In this document: positions 18,051-28,844 of the stretch, piece by piece
How the letters are laid out: each line of letters begins with the position of its first letter
Numbering within the stretch: the first letter of the stretch is position 1
Origin: Candidatus Desulfobia pelagia
GTDB taxonomy: Bacteria; Desulfobacterota; Desulfobulbia; Desulfobulbales; SURF-16
NCBI GenBank assembly: GCA_014382295.1
Contig: JACNJZ010000065.1
Location: forward strand, 7,085-52,218
Direction: 5' to 3'
Length of the DNA stretch: 45,134 bases
The notes under the pieces: generated by a model
What the model saw: the letters and a program-made list of their open reading frames with translations, nothing else
Told to the model about the DNA's origin: nothing
Database searches by the model: none
Made by a program: the position numbers and the translations under genes

Positions 18051-18917
18051 TTAATAGAAAATTGCATCCGAGATATCCGTTCCATCAGCGACGACAGCTC
18101 CATCCCAGACAACCACCCGTTTAAGTGAAACACCCTTCCCAATGGTCGCACGACTGCCAATCACTGCCCAGTCATCAAGAACAACATCATCTGCCATCTC
18201 CACATCCTGACCCATCAGGAAAGGAGTTGCTGCCCCGAAACGACTTTCCCGCAGAAGTGAAGAATGAAGATCAAGATAGTCTTCAGGAGTGCCGATATCT
18301 GACCAGTAATGCCCCTTTTCTTCAAGGCCGAAAACAGTCGCACTTTCTGCAATCCAATACCTGTAACAGTCAATAATATTATAAACGCTGTCCTGGGGAA
18401 TGATGGAAAGCAATGCAGGGTCAATAACATGAATTCCGGTAAAGGCCAGGCAGCTGTCGCCACCTCTCTCGCCAAAACCTCTGATCAGTCCATTACCCGA
18501 AACGCTGACATTATTAAATCTTGGATAATCATGCAATACAAGGGTGGCGGTATTGCCGGATTGACGATGAGCCGTCATTACGGCTGAAAGATCAATGGAA
18601 TGGTAAATATCTCCATTGACAATAAGCATGGGCTCAGTGCCGAAAAAGTCCATTGCCTTTCTTAATCCTCCGCCTGTGCCCAGAATTTTTTCTTCCTGCT
18701 GAAGATAAATCCCGGGTTGATCTGACAAAAGATCAAAAATCTGCTCTTTAAGGTGATAACAGTTAACCATCACTTCTTCAACACCATGGCGCCGCAGCTG
18801 ATTAATAATGTGAAATATGAGTGGTTGGTCCAATACTGGAAACAGGGGCTTTGGACGAACTGAAGAAAAGGGCCGCAGACGTGTTCCCAGGCCGGCGGCT
18901 AAGATCATGGCCTTCAT
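18051..18917 (-). CDS. murU: Nucleotidyltransferase, MurU-like
   Basis: MKAMILAAGLGTRLRPFSSVRPKPLFPVLDQPLIFHII…ILGTGGGLRKAM…VNGDIYHSID…YWSDIGTPEDYLDLH; stop immediately followed by the amgK start. Confidence 0.75.
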   Translation of the reverse strand: MKAMILAAGLGTRLRPFSSVRPKPLFPVLDQPLIFHIINQLRRHGVEEVMVNCYHLKEQIFDLLSDQPGIYLQQEEKILGTGGGLRKAMDFFGTEPMLIVNGDIYHSIDLSAVMTAHRQSGNTATLVLHDYPRFNNVSVSGNGLIRGFGERGGDSCLAFTGIHVIDPALLSIIPQDSVYNIIDCYRYWIAESATVFGLEEKGHYWSDIGTPEDYLDLHSSLLRESRFGAATPFLMGQDVEMADDVVLDDWAVIGSRATIGKGVSLKRVVVWDGAVVADGTDISDAIFY

Positions 18918-19080
18918 TGCATTTGGGAATATGGTAATTCAGATTGCGTGAGGTTAAAAGAAATTCACGCGGCATAAGAGCAGTTTAAGAAGTCGAATTT
19001 TTCTCCCCTGAGGTAATGAAAGAGTACCACGCTGCTCAGGATACATATCTGCGAACACGACAAAAACACGAAATCCGAAA

Positions 19081-19914
19081 TCAATACTTTAAGCTTCCGT
19101 CAATTGATTCTTCAACACCGACAACAACAATACCTGCTTTATTTGCCTGTTCGACAACTGTTTCCCTGTCGAACAGGAGAGATTGACCAGCTTCAACAGC
19201 CAGAACGCTTGCATTGACCTCATGCATTGTTTCAATCGTTTTCAGGCCGGTGGCCGGCAGATCAAAGCGAAAATCCTGGTTTGGCTTCTTAACTTTTACG
19301 ACAACTACTTTCTCCCTGCCAAGAATTCCGCCACGTTTAATAGTGGCATCGGTACCCTCTATTGCCTCTACGGCGAGAACTGTGCGATCCCGGACGACAA
19401 CGCACTGTCCAATATCAAGCCTTCCCATGTCTCTTGCCATTTGCCAGCCAAACTCAATATCCCGGCGCTGTTCATCTGAAAGTTTCTTTTTGGTCAATAC
19501 GCCTGACGGAAAAAGAAGATCTTTAAGATATAGAGTCGATTCTAAAACCCTGATTCCTTCCTTTTCCAATTCTGCGGCTATTGCCCTGAGAATAGAGTCG
19601 TCCTGTTTAATATCAATTTTATTCCAGAGAGTCAGGCCCTTGAAATCAGGAAGTATATCTCTGAAAATACGTGTTTTTGTTATCGTCCCAAGAAAAACAG
19701 TTTCAGAGACAGCTTCTTGCCTGAAATGTTTTAGAATTTTTCCGAGTTGACCTAATTTAATCCAATAAAAACTGTCTGCAATTTTCTCCAGTTCAGGATG
19801 CGTTTCACCTTTATGGCCGATAATGACAACCTGGCGGCCTGCTTTTCTGGCGGCCTCGGCAAAAAGATAAGGAAACTGCCCGCCTCCGGCTATTATACCT
19901 ATCTTACTCGTCAT
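19081..19914 (-). CDS. lpxI: UDP-2,3-diacylglucosamine diphosphatase LpxI (DUF1009 family)
   Basis: IGIIAGGGQFPYLFAEAARKAGRQVVIIGHKGET…AVEAIEGTDATIKRGG…KPNQDFRFDLPATGLKTIETM; overlaps lpxA by 11 nt. Confidence 0.9.
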   Translation of the reverse strand: MTSKIGIIAGGGQFPYLFAEAARKAGRQVVIIGHKGETHPELEKIADSFYWIKLGQLGKILKHFRQEAVSETVFLGTITKTRIFRDILPDFKGLTLWNKIDIKQDDSILRAIAAELEKEGIRVLESTLYLKDLLFPSGVLTKKKLSDEQRRDIEFGWQMARDMGRLDIGQCVVVRDRTVLAVEAIEGTDATIKRGGILGREKVVVVKVKKPNQDFRFDLPATGLKTIETMHEVNASVLAVEAGQSLLFDRETVVEQANKAGIVVVGVEESIDGSLKY

Positions 19915-20704
19915 CTTTACTTAATCGAACAACATTCCTGCTGGCATCTTTAAAAAATTGTATGAGATTATTTACCAGTTCCGAATCAGTTATCTCTGAC
20001 TCAGCCTGCTCAAGGGCATCCTGAAGAAGCAGTCCTTCTGTTTTAAAAATAATAGTATAGGCTCTTCCCAGTTTACGAATTTCATCACCACTGAAACCGG
20101 CTCGTTTCAAACCGATACGATTTATACTTCTGACACGCATGTCATTACGTATACCCGCCACTATCAGATATGGCGGCACATCCATACTTATGCCTGACAT
20201 GCCGCCAACAAAGGCATACTCACCGATACGGGAAAACTGATGAATACCTGTCATCCCCCCGATGATAGCTCGGTCGCCAACTTCAACGTGGCCGCCGAGT
20301 GTGGCGTTATTCACCAGAACAATATTATTCTTGAGAATACAATCATGGGCAACATGACAATAGGCCATCAACATGTTGTTATTACCTATCACCGTTTCAC
20401 CGCGACCCTTCACTGTTCCTCGATGAATAGAGCAATATTCCCTAATAATATTATGATCACCTATACTCAGGAGCGTATCTTCATCGGCATATGTTATATC
20501 CTGCGGAGGTGTGCCAATCGTGGTGAAGGGACCTATCCTGTTGCCCTTGCCAATGGTTGTTAATTTCCCTATGACAGCATGGGGTCCTATCTCTGTGCCG
20601 GCATCTACCCGGACACCTTTTTCAATGATAGAGTATGATCCAACACTGACTGTACTATCAAGTTCTGCAGAAGGGTCGACTATAGCTAATGGATGTATTG
20701 ACAT
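19904..20704 (-). CDS. lpxA: UDP-N-acetylglucosamine acyltransferase
   Basis: Hexapeptide repeats; FTTIGTPPQDITYADEDTLLSIGDHNIIREYCSIHRGT; HVAHDCILKNN. Confidence 0.95.
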   Translation of the reverse strand: MSIHPLAIVDPSAELDSTVSVGSYSIIEKGVRVDAGTEIGPHAVIGKLTTIGKGNRIGPFTTIGTPPQDITYADEDTLLSIGDHNIIREYCSIHRGTVKGRGETVIGNNNMLMAYCHVAHDCILKNNIVLVNNATLGGHVEVGDRAIIGGMTGIHQFSRIGEYAFVGGMSGISMDVPPYLIVAGIRNDMRVRSINRIGLKRAGFSGDEIRKLGRAYTIIFKTEGLLLQDALEQAESEITDSELVNNLIQFFKDASRNVVRLSKDDE

Positions 20705-20839
20705 AATAAATGAAGTTCTATGTATAGTTTAAAAAGTTGTGAGGTTTAGCCGCAAACGGTCTTTTTCTGACAGAAGAGGGGGCAGGACTATTTTCATCAC
20801 AAGCAATTACCTCTGCCTGCCCTGGTACCAATATGTTCC

Positions 20840-21283
20840 TTACGAAAAAGTCGCCATTAAAACTGCTTCTGCCGCCAGGGCGTCATCAACAAAGGCTTTT
20901 CCTTCTATCTTAAAGAGTTTTGATTTTCGTTTTAATATTTTGAGTTCATAGATGATCTGATCACCCGGAACAACCTTACGCCGAAACCGGACTCCATCCA
21001 TACCGGCAAAATAAACAAGACTGCTGCCGATTTTTTCCTTCTCTGTCAGATAGGCAAGGATTGCACCGACCTGGGCCATCCCTTCCATAATAAGAACCCC
21101 TGGCATTACTGGTTCTGACGGAAAATGTCCCGGGAAGAACGGCTCATTGATAGTTACATTTTTTAAACCTTTAATCGACTGGCCCAGTTCTACTTCAAGA
21201 ATGCGATCAACCAGAACAAAAGGATATCTGTGAGGAAGAATCTTCAAGATTTCGGTAATATCATACTGCTGTTGTTCAGCCAT
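20840..21283 (-). CDS. fabZ: 3-hydroxyacyl-ACP dehydratase (likely ATG start 21283)
   Basis: ILKILPHRYPFVLVDRILEVE, NEPFFPGHFPSEPVMPGVLIMEGMAQVG; GGAAAGGAG RBS; overlaps lpxD stop. Confidence 0.95.
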   Translation of the reverse strand: MAEQQQYDITEILKILPHRYPFVLVDRILEVELGQSIKGLKNVTINEPFFPGHFPSEPVMPGVLIMEGMAQVGAILAYLTEKEKIGSSLVYFAGMDGVRFRRKVVPGDQIIYELKILKRKSKLFKIEGKAFVDDALAAEAVLMATFS

Positions 21284-22340
21284 TCGTATTCTCCTTTCCT
21301 CTATTAAGGTGTTCGTCAATCTGGTCAATCTTTTTCGTCAGTTTCCGCAGATCCTTGATAACCTGTGGGATATGCGGAAAAGCCATGGTTGCACGCAACC
21401 ATTCCTTGTGCGGCATGGCAGGGAATCCAGAAACAACGGCACCAGCCTCCTGACTAGAAGCAACGCCGCTTTTGCCGGCAACCATAACTCCATCACCTAG
21501 TTCAATATGATCTCTTATAGCAACCTGACCGCTTATAACAACACTGTTGCCTATTTTTGCACTTCCGGCAATTCCGGTCTGGGCGATAACAAGTGACCTT
21601 TCACCTATCTCAACATTGTGGGCAATCTGAACAAGATTATCAATCTTTGTCCCTTTCTTGATGAGGGTAGCTCCAAAAGTACCCCTGTCCAGGCATGCGT
21701 TTGCACCAATCTCAACATCATCCTCTATCTGAACAATGCCGACATGCGGCCTTTTTACATGATTCCCTTTCTCATCAGGAACATAGCCGAAGCCGTCACT
21801 ACCGATTACAGTTCCGCTGTGAACGGTAACGCGACTGCCAATCATGCAATTGTCCCTGACGGTGACATTTGCAGCAAGGAACGTATCGTCACCGATGATT
21901 ACACCATCACCGAGCACTACGCCAGGCTCAAGAGTCACACGCTGGCCAAGTTTTACATGATCCCCCACAACAACCATGGGGCCTATTGTGACTTCGGCAG
22001 GAACTTCACACCCTGAGCCTATAAAAGCCGTTTGATGGACTCCACCAGGAGTATACGCTTTTTTTAGAAAAAATGTATGGATAATGGCTGCAGCCAGCAC
22101 AGGATTTTCTACCTGGATTGCCGGGACACTGACACCTTCCATGTTCCTGGGAATAATACACGCTGAGGCATGAATTTCTGCCAGTCTGGCAGCATACTCT
22201 TTTTTGGTCAGAAAGGTTATCTCACCGGATCTGGCACTGTCAATATCAGCAAGATTTGTAATGGATACCTGCGGATCTCCTATCACATCACCATTTACCA
22301 TTACAGCAAGCTCTGCCAATGTTATTTCTTTTTGGTCCAT
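21276..22340 (-). CDS. lpxD: UDP-3-O-(3-hydroxyacyl)glucosamine N-acyltransferase
   Basis: N-terminal LpxD domain and hexapeptide repeats: SDGFGYVPDEKGNHVKRPHVGIVQIEDDVEIGANACLDRGTFG…IAHNVEIGERS. Confidence 0.96.
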   Translation of the reverse strand: MDQKEITLAELAVMVNGDVIGDPQVSITNLADIDSARSGEITFLTKKEYAARLAEIHASACIIPRNMEGVSVPAIQVENPVLAAAIIHTFFLKKAYTPGGVHQTAFIGSGCEVPAEVTIGPMVVVGDHVKLGQRVTLEPGVVLGDGVIIGDDTFLAANVTVRDNCMIGSRVTVHSGTVIGSDGFGYVPDEKGNHVKRPHVGIVQIEDDVEIGANACLDRGTFGATLIKKGTKIDNLVQIAHNVEIGERSLVIAQTGIAGSAKIGNSVVISGQVAIRDHIELGDGVMVAGKSGVASSQEAGAVVSGFPAMPHKEWLRATMAFPHIPQVIKDLRKLTKKIDQIDEHLNRGKENTNG

Positions 22341-22354
22341 ATCTATTCAACCCC

Positions 22355-22390
22355 AAAAAAAAAGACGGGCAGTTAGAAAACATACCCGTC
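22355..22390 (-). terminator. Rho-independent terminator for the HU/IHF transcript
   Basis: On the minus strand GACGGG-N15-CCCGTC followed by a nine-T run. Confidence 0.75.
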
Positions 22391-22414
22391 CGAATATTCC
22401 AGAAAATGTATATT

Positions 22415-22702
22415 TTACTGGCCGGTATTTACTCTATTTCTTAAAATTCCGGAAGGTTTAAATGTAATTACCCGCCGGGCGTCAAGCATCAACTCCTGCC
22501 CTGTCTGTGGATTTCTTCCCCGCCGCGGTTTTTTGTCTTTCACATTAAACTTTCCAAAACCACTGATTAAGAGATCCTCTCCGCTTGCAAGGCAATCTTT
22601 GCTTATTTGCAAAAAAGCTTCAATTGTTTCCGTTGCCTCAGTCTTGGAGAGGTCATGGGTCTGATATATCTTATGGACCAGATCTGCTTTAGTCAGTGTC
22701 AT
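22415..22702 (-). CDS. HU/IHF family DNA-binding protein (IHF alpha-like)
   Basis: MTLTKADLVHKIYQTHDLSKTEATETIEAFL…ISGFGKFNVKDKKPRRGRNPQTGQELMLDARRVITFKPSGILR. Confidence 0.9.
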   Translation of the reverse strand: MTLTKADLVHKIYQTHDLSKTEATETIEAFLQISKDCLASGEDLLISGFGKFNVKDKKPRRGRNPQTGQELMLDARRVITFKPSGILRNRVNTGQ

Positions 22703-22799
22703 AATTCCTGTTCTCCCTTAATGCTAACGTAATCGTTTTTGAAAAATAACTGTAACATCACAAAACCCTGGACGGCAGGATCGCCCCGTAACGAAATAC

Positions 22800-24104
<1,305 letters not shown>

Positions 24105-24140
24105 CTACAATCTCCTTTTTTAACCTTATAAGGGAATTTC

Positions 24141-25349
24141 TTATCCAATAACACTGGCCATTTTAAATATCGGCAGATACATGGCGATAACAAGGCCGCC
24201 AATCAACCCTCCGAGAAAAACCATCATGAACGGCTCAATCATTGCCGTCATATTTTCCACAGCCTGATCAACTTCTTCATCATAAAAATCAGCAATCTTC
24301 TCAAGCATAGTATCAAGTGCACCTGTAGCTTCACCGACATTTATCATCTGAACAACCATCCCGGGAAAAACACCTGTTTCTTCAAGGGGCTCTGCTATAG
24401 TTCGGCCCTCAGTAATCGCATCAGCAACCCTGAAAACCGCCTGTTCTATTACCGTATTTCCAGAAGTCTTGCCGACCACCGTCAAAGCATCAAGGATGGG
24501 AACTCCACTGTGCAGCATTGTGCCCAATGTCCTGGTAAATTTTGCAACGGCAACCTTCCTGACCAACGGACCGACAACAGGGGCTTTCAGTATAGCCCGA
24601 TCCATTGCCTTACGGCCTTTTTCGGTATTGTACACCTTTTTAATACCGACCACCGTAAGCACAATGGCGCCGATAATAAAAAAGAAATTGCTTTGGGCAA
24701 ATTCACTTATGTTGACAACTATCTGGGTTGGAACTGGCAGGGCCGAACCGAAGTCGGCAAACATCTTGGCAAAAACAGGCACAACAAAAACAAGAATTAC
24801 AGCCGTAATAACCAGCGCAATACACAGACAAATTACCGGATAGGTCATGGCGCCCTTGATTTTCTTCTTCAAGATCATACTCTTTTCCATGAAATTTGCC
24901 AGACGGGTCAGGATTGTATCAAGGATACCTCCAACTTCACCGGCATCAATCATATTACAGAAAAGATTGTCAAAAACCTTGGGATGCTTTTTCATAGATT
25001 CGGCAAAAGTCATTCCTGTTTCAACATCAGTCTGGATATCAGTAAGTGTTTTTTTAAACGTACTGTTCTCCTGCTGTTGAGCAAGAATCTGCAGACTTTG
25101 AACCAGGGGAAGACCGGCATCAATCATGGTTGACATCATCCGGGTAAAGACAACCACATCCTTCCCTGTAACCTTAGGCTGGAAGAGGGAGATATCTTGA
25201 AAAATATCTTTCGGCGCCTCTTTAAGGACTGTCGTCTTTATCCTGATCTTTTTAAGCTGAGCTGCCGCAGCTGCCTGACTTGGGGCCTCAAGCTTCCCCT
25301 TACGCTTCTCACCGTATGAATTTGTTCCTTTCCAAACATAAATAGGCAT
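24141..25349 (-). CDS. pilC: Type IV pilus inner membrane platform protein PilC / type II secretion F family
   Basis: VFTRMMSTMIDAGLPLVQSLQIL…FCNMIDAGEVGGILDTILTRLANFMEK…TRTLGTMLHSGVPILDAL…MINVGEATGALDTMLEKIADFYDEEVD. Confidence 0.93.
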   Translation of the reverse strand: MPIYVWKGTNSYGEKRKGKLEAPSQAAAAAQLKKIRIKTTVLKEAPKDIFQDISLFQPKVTGKDVVVFTRMMSTMIDAGLPLVQSLQILAQQQENSTFKKTLTDIQTDVETGMTFAESMKKHPKVFDNLFCNMIDAGEVGGILDTILTRLANFMEKSMILKKKIKGAMTYPVICLCIALVITAVILVFVVPVFAKMFADFGSALPVPTQIVVNISEFAQSNFFFIIGAIVLTVVGIKKVYNTEKGRKAMDRAILKAPVVGPLVRKVAVAKFTRTLGTMLHSGVPILDALTVVGKTSGNTVIEQAVFRVADAITEGRTIAEPLEETGVFPGMVVQMINVGEATGALDTMLEKIADFYDEEVDQAVENMTAMIEPFMMVFLGGLIGGLVIAMYLPIFKMASVIG

Positions 25350-25575
25350 ATTACAATTCCTTACATTAACTCTTTATCGGGGCTCACAAGACACGCCCTA
25401 ACAACATATTGTTGATATAACGCGTTCTTGCATCTTCCCCGTATGTAAAAGATTTTATATTAACTTTTCAGGAAACACAATATAATCGGTTAATATTTTT
25501 ATTTATTTTCCTTTATTAGACATAAAAATTACTGAATTGCAAAATATCTGCCACCAAAGAACAAACTCTTTTTTA

Positions 25576-25604
25576 TTGACACCTTTTCCTCTTTCCTTTA
25601 TTAA
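25576..25604 (+). promoter_or_regulatory. Possible sigma70-type promoter (TTGACA, 17 nt, TATTAA) for the PxxKW gene
   Basis: TTGACA at 25576-25581 and TATTAA at 25599-25604, about 240 bp upstream of ATG 25841. Confidence 0.4.
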
Positions 25605-25639
25605 TATCTGTTTCAGTAAAATGGACTCATCAAATTTAA

Positions 25640-25801
25640 AGGCAACCTATAAAAATTGACTTTTTGCTCGCTAGCGGTGTCATTGCCAAAATGAAAAGTG
25701 CTCACACACCTCAGTATGCGGAGTTTATGCCCCATGTGGGTGCTTTTTAATTTTGGCATTCCTTGCTAGCAAACAAAAATCTTAATTTTTCAAGGTACCT
25801 T
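25640..25801 (-). repeat. Palindromic interspersed element, copy B (inverted relative to copy A)
   Basis: Reverse complement matches 14098-14255 along its length apart from short differences in the centre and arms. Confidence 0.85.
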
Positions 25802-25840
25802 ATAGTCATCTAAACAAACATACTTTCAGAGGAATTCTCA

Positions 25841-26089
25841 ATGGCAGCAAGTAACGAACTCTACACCAGCGGCTTTTTTAATCCGGTAATTGACAAATGT
25901 GAAGGATGTGAAAGAATCGTCGAGGCTGACAGCAACAAATACTGCAAATCATACTCATCCCCAGAGGCAAAATGGCGCCTTGGGATATGTAATTTCGCCA
26001 CTCACGTAAAACCTGAAATTTTTGTAGGGAAAGTCAGAGTCAACCCTATCAAGGCTTCCAAAAGAGCCGCAGGATCAAAAAAGAAATAA
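25841..26089 (+). CDS. PxxKW family cysteine-rich small protein
   Basis: DKCEGCERIVEADSNKYCKSYSSPEAKWRLGICNFATHVK: four Cys and a PEAKW motif; RBS AGAGGAA upstream. Confidence 0.75.
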   Translation: MAASNELYTSGFFNPVIDKCEGCERIVEADSNKYCKSYSSPEAKWRLGICNFATHVKPEIFVGKVRVNPIKASKRAAGSKKK

Positions 26090-26111
26090 TACCCTTTTTT
26101 GCCGGTTACGA

Positions 26112-26145
26112 ATACTGGAAGAACTCTGTTTTGTTCTTCCAGTAT
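26112..26145 (+). terminator. Hairpin terminator downstream of the PxxKW gene
   Basis: ATACTGGAAGAAC / GTTCTTCCAGTAT, perfect 13-bp stem with an 8-nt loop; T-run 26152-26156. Confidence 0.6.
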
Positions 26146-26163
26146 CAAGACTTTTTACAAACC

Positions 26164-26706
26164 CTACCTGCCCGCATTTGGATATAGCGAGAGCAAAAAC
26201 TCCTCATCTTTCAGTATCCCAAGAAATCGTTCATAGTTTTCCGTAAAATCCTCCGGTATGTCACCTTCCCTGATCATTTTATTCGCGACCTTTTCCAATA
26301 GATTCTGATCAGCTGCGTTTATGGCATAAAATACCCTGTCCAGAATCCTCAGCCGCTTTTTCTCATATGGAGGGACATCCTTGCGAAGAGCGATCTCTGC
26401 ATGATGCGTATCAGGTTGAGGAATAAACCTGAACAACTTCGGGGTATCATAAATATTTGCGGCATTGAGAAGCCTGCACACTATTGAATCAGATAACCGG
26501 CCAAACTCACTGACCAAAAACTCAAGCTCTTCACTGTTTTTTTCAGCAAACAATAAAGTAACATAAGGAGCAATCTCCTCCAGACTCAACACTTCTTTCT
26601 TCAGTACAGCAACCAGCCATTCAAGTTGCCCTTCAGTACTCCTGGCAACAAAAGGCAGATATCTTTCATACCATTTTCTTGTTTTCTTTTTTGATGTGGT
26701 TTGCAT
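26164..26706 (-). CDS. Hypothetical protein, predicted helical
   Basis: Clean 180-aa ORF between intergenic regions; no recognisable motif. Confidence 0.6.
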   Translation of the reverse strand: MQTTSKKKTRKWYERYLPFVARSTEGQLEWLVAVLKKEVLSLEEIAPYVTLLFAEKNSEELEFLVSEFGRLSDSIVCRLLNAANIYDTPKLFRFIPQPDTHHAEIALRKDVPPYEKKRLRILDRVFYAINAADQNLLEKVANKMIREGDIPEDFTENYERFLGILKDEEFLLSLYPNAGR

Positions 26707-26918
26707 AATGGCTCATGATATGGATGGTAAAAAAACATTTTTGTTTCTTACGAGAGAAGTTTGCCAAATTATGACCAATCCCCAATCTGGATCTATTCAC
26801 ATTGACGATATTGCCTAAGGCCGCTACATTATATTGTAACAAAAAATAGCTTTTGGAATAAAATTAATTTCCTCAGAAAAAAGTTTATTCACTTCTGAGA
26901 GCACAGGAAAGGAGAATT

Positions 26919-27860
26919 ATGGCACAGCGCACCTTATCCACAGGAACAAAACTCATCGCAACACTGGCCCTCCTTGCTGTTATGGCTGTTCTTTTTTTGT
27001 TTTTTCTCAATATGAATCAACGATCCGAGAAAAAAGCCATCACGACTATTGAACAGGAACGCCAGCAATGGGAGGAAAAAGCCTCAGCATTGGCAGAAAA
27101 AGTACCCGCAAATCATTCCACTGAGGAATCTACAGCCACATCTGACATTCAACCGCCATCATTTGAAGCAATTCCCCCGGCTGCACCAACCGAAAAAGAA
27201 TCCGATGCTGAAGAGATATGCCATAACACGACCCAGCGTTTTGACCATATCTTCGCTTATCTCGACAATCAGGAATACATCCAGCAATTGGGTTTCAAAA
27301 ATGGATCAAAAACCTACCTGTCCTCCATTGCAGAAAGACTCTACACCAACAAACCGAAAATTGTCCGGGAAACAGATTCCCTGCTTTCAATAATGCAGAA
27401 TACAGCTCACCTTTACCGGGTTCTCGGAAAAAAGGATATCGGCATCCTAAAGACTCTTCTGGAAAATGAAAAAGAGACTCTTGAGCCTATGCTGGCCTCC
27501 TTCTTCAGGGGCATTGACGAAAACAAACAATGCCTTGCCGGAAAATACCCTGTGACTCTTCCACTGGAAGAACTGTATGCTTATTCCACCTTTTTTCTAA
27601 ATACAATGGGCGGCCAGGCCTATCTTTTCAGACGTGATCCCGTCACCAGGATTCTTATAAAATATTATGCGATTCTCATCCTGCATAAAGCAAATGAGCA
27701 GGGTATTAATAAAGCTGGAGTTGATATCCGGTCGGGACTGAAAAATCTCATTGATGAGCTCCTTGTCTTCCAGGTTCTGCAAAAAAGAGATGAATATCTG
27801 AATACCCTGCTTGTGCTGCAATCCAAATACGATCAGCAGTATGGCATGGGTGGTAACTGA
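26919..27860 (+). CDS. Hypothetical single-pass membrane protein
   Basis: N-terminal TM (LIATLALLAVMAVLFLFFL), coiled-coil-like segment, uncharacterised C-terminal region; AAAGGAG RBS. Confidence 0.7.
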   Translation: MAQRTLSTGTKLIATLALLAVMAVLFLFFLNMNQRSEKKAITTIEQERQQWEEKASALAEKVPANHSTEESTATSDIQPPSFEAIPPAAPTEKESDAEEICHNTTQRFDHIFAYLDNQEYIQQLGFKNGSKTYLSSIAERLYTNKPKIVRETDSLLSIMQNTAHLYRVLGKKDIGILKTLLENEKETLEPMLASFFRGIDENKQCLAGKYPVTLPLEELYAYSTFFLNTMGGQAYLFRRDPVTRILIKYYAILILHKANEQGINKAGVDIRSGLKNLIDELLVFQVLQKRDEYLNTLLVLQSKYDQQYGMGGN

Positions 27861-27878
27861 CAGAGTACAAAAATAATA

Positions 27879-27921
27879 CGCATAAAAAAAGCGGGACATC
27901 ATGTCCCGCTTTTTTTATGCG
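27879..27921. terminator. Strong bidirectional rho-independent terminator between convergent genes
   Basis: CGCATAAAAAAAGCGGGACAT-C-ATGTCCCGCTTTTTTTATGCG, perfect 21-bp arms. Confidence 0.9.
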
Positions 27922-27952
27922 CAAACTGCTGTTAAAGGTACCTTAAAACTGC

Positions 27953-28669
27953 CTAATCTCTATTACCCATAAAATGCAGCAGACTGATAAAAAGGTTTAT
28001 AAAATCAAGATACAGGGCAAGGGCACCGAGAATCGCACCTTTCCGTATGGCGGCTTCACCTTCCTCCATAATTCCTGATGCCCCAATCTGGGTGATCTTC
28101 TGCACATCATAGGCTGTCAGACCTGTAAAAACAAGAACGCCAACTGCTGAAACCACCCACGACATCATCGAACTCTGCAGAAAAATATTTACTACCGATG
28201 CTATGATCATCCCGATAAGGCCCATAAACATGAATGACCCAAGTCCGCTGAGATCTTTCTTTGTCACCAGGCCATAAATAGCCATGGCACCAAACATCCC
28301 TGCTGTCACAAAGAATGTCGTCGTCACTGATGTTGCAGTATAAATCAGCAGAATTACGGAAAGGGTGATCCCGTTTAAAGCGGAATAAAGAAGAAACAAC
28401 CCAGTGGCCACCTGAGGTGAAAGTTTCTGAATTCGAGATGACAGATAAAAAACAAGCCCCAGTTCACCCAGAATAATCCCCCATCGCATTAAGGGATTCA
28501 TAATAAAAATTTCCAGGGCCGCAGGGGTATTGGCCACAACGAATGCCACCACTCCGGTAATACCAAGACCAATTGCCATCCAGTTAAAGACCTTGGCAAG
28601 AAAAATAGTTGAAGCCTGGGTCTGAGCCTGACTGGCAGTAACTGCCTGATGATGCCTGTTTTCGTACAT
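27953..28669 (-). CDS. Bax inhibitor-1 / YccA family membrane protein
   Basis: FLAKVFNWMAIGLGITGVVAFV…VFTGLTAYDVQKITQIG…GALALYLDFINLFISLLHFMGNRD. Confidence 0.93.
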   Translation of the reverse strand: MYENRHHQAVTASQAQTQASTIFLAKVFNWMAIGLGITGVVAFVVANTPAALEIFIMNPLMRWGIILGELGLVFYLSSRIQKLSPQVATGLFLLYSALNGITLSVILLIYTATSVTTTFFVTAGMFGAMAIYGLVTKKDLSGLGSFMFMGLIGMIIASVVNIFLQSSMMSWVVSAVGVLVFTGLTAYDVQKITQIGASGIMEEGEAAIRKGAILGALALYLDFINLFISLLHFMGNRD

Positions 28670-28844
28670 TTCTTTAAAACCCTCCTGATAAAATTATCTT
28701 AACCATATCGTTAATACAGCACGCATACTAACTATAGGCAACTTTACATAAGTTCTGTTCAAAACAGCAGCCCCAAACAGACTCTTAGACTGTAATCATA
28801 ACCGGATATTTGGCAATGCCTGCCTTCTATTTTTCACTACTATT

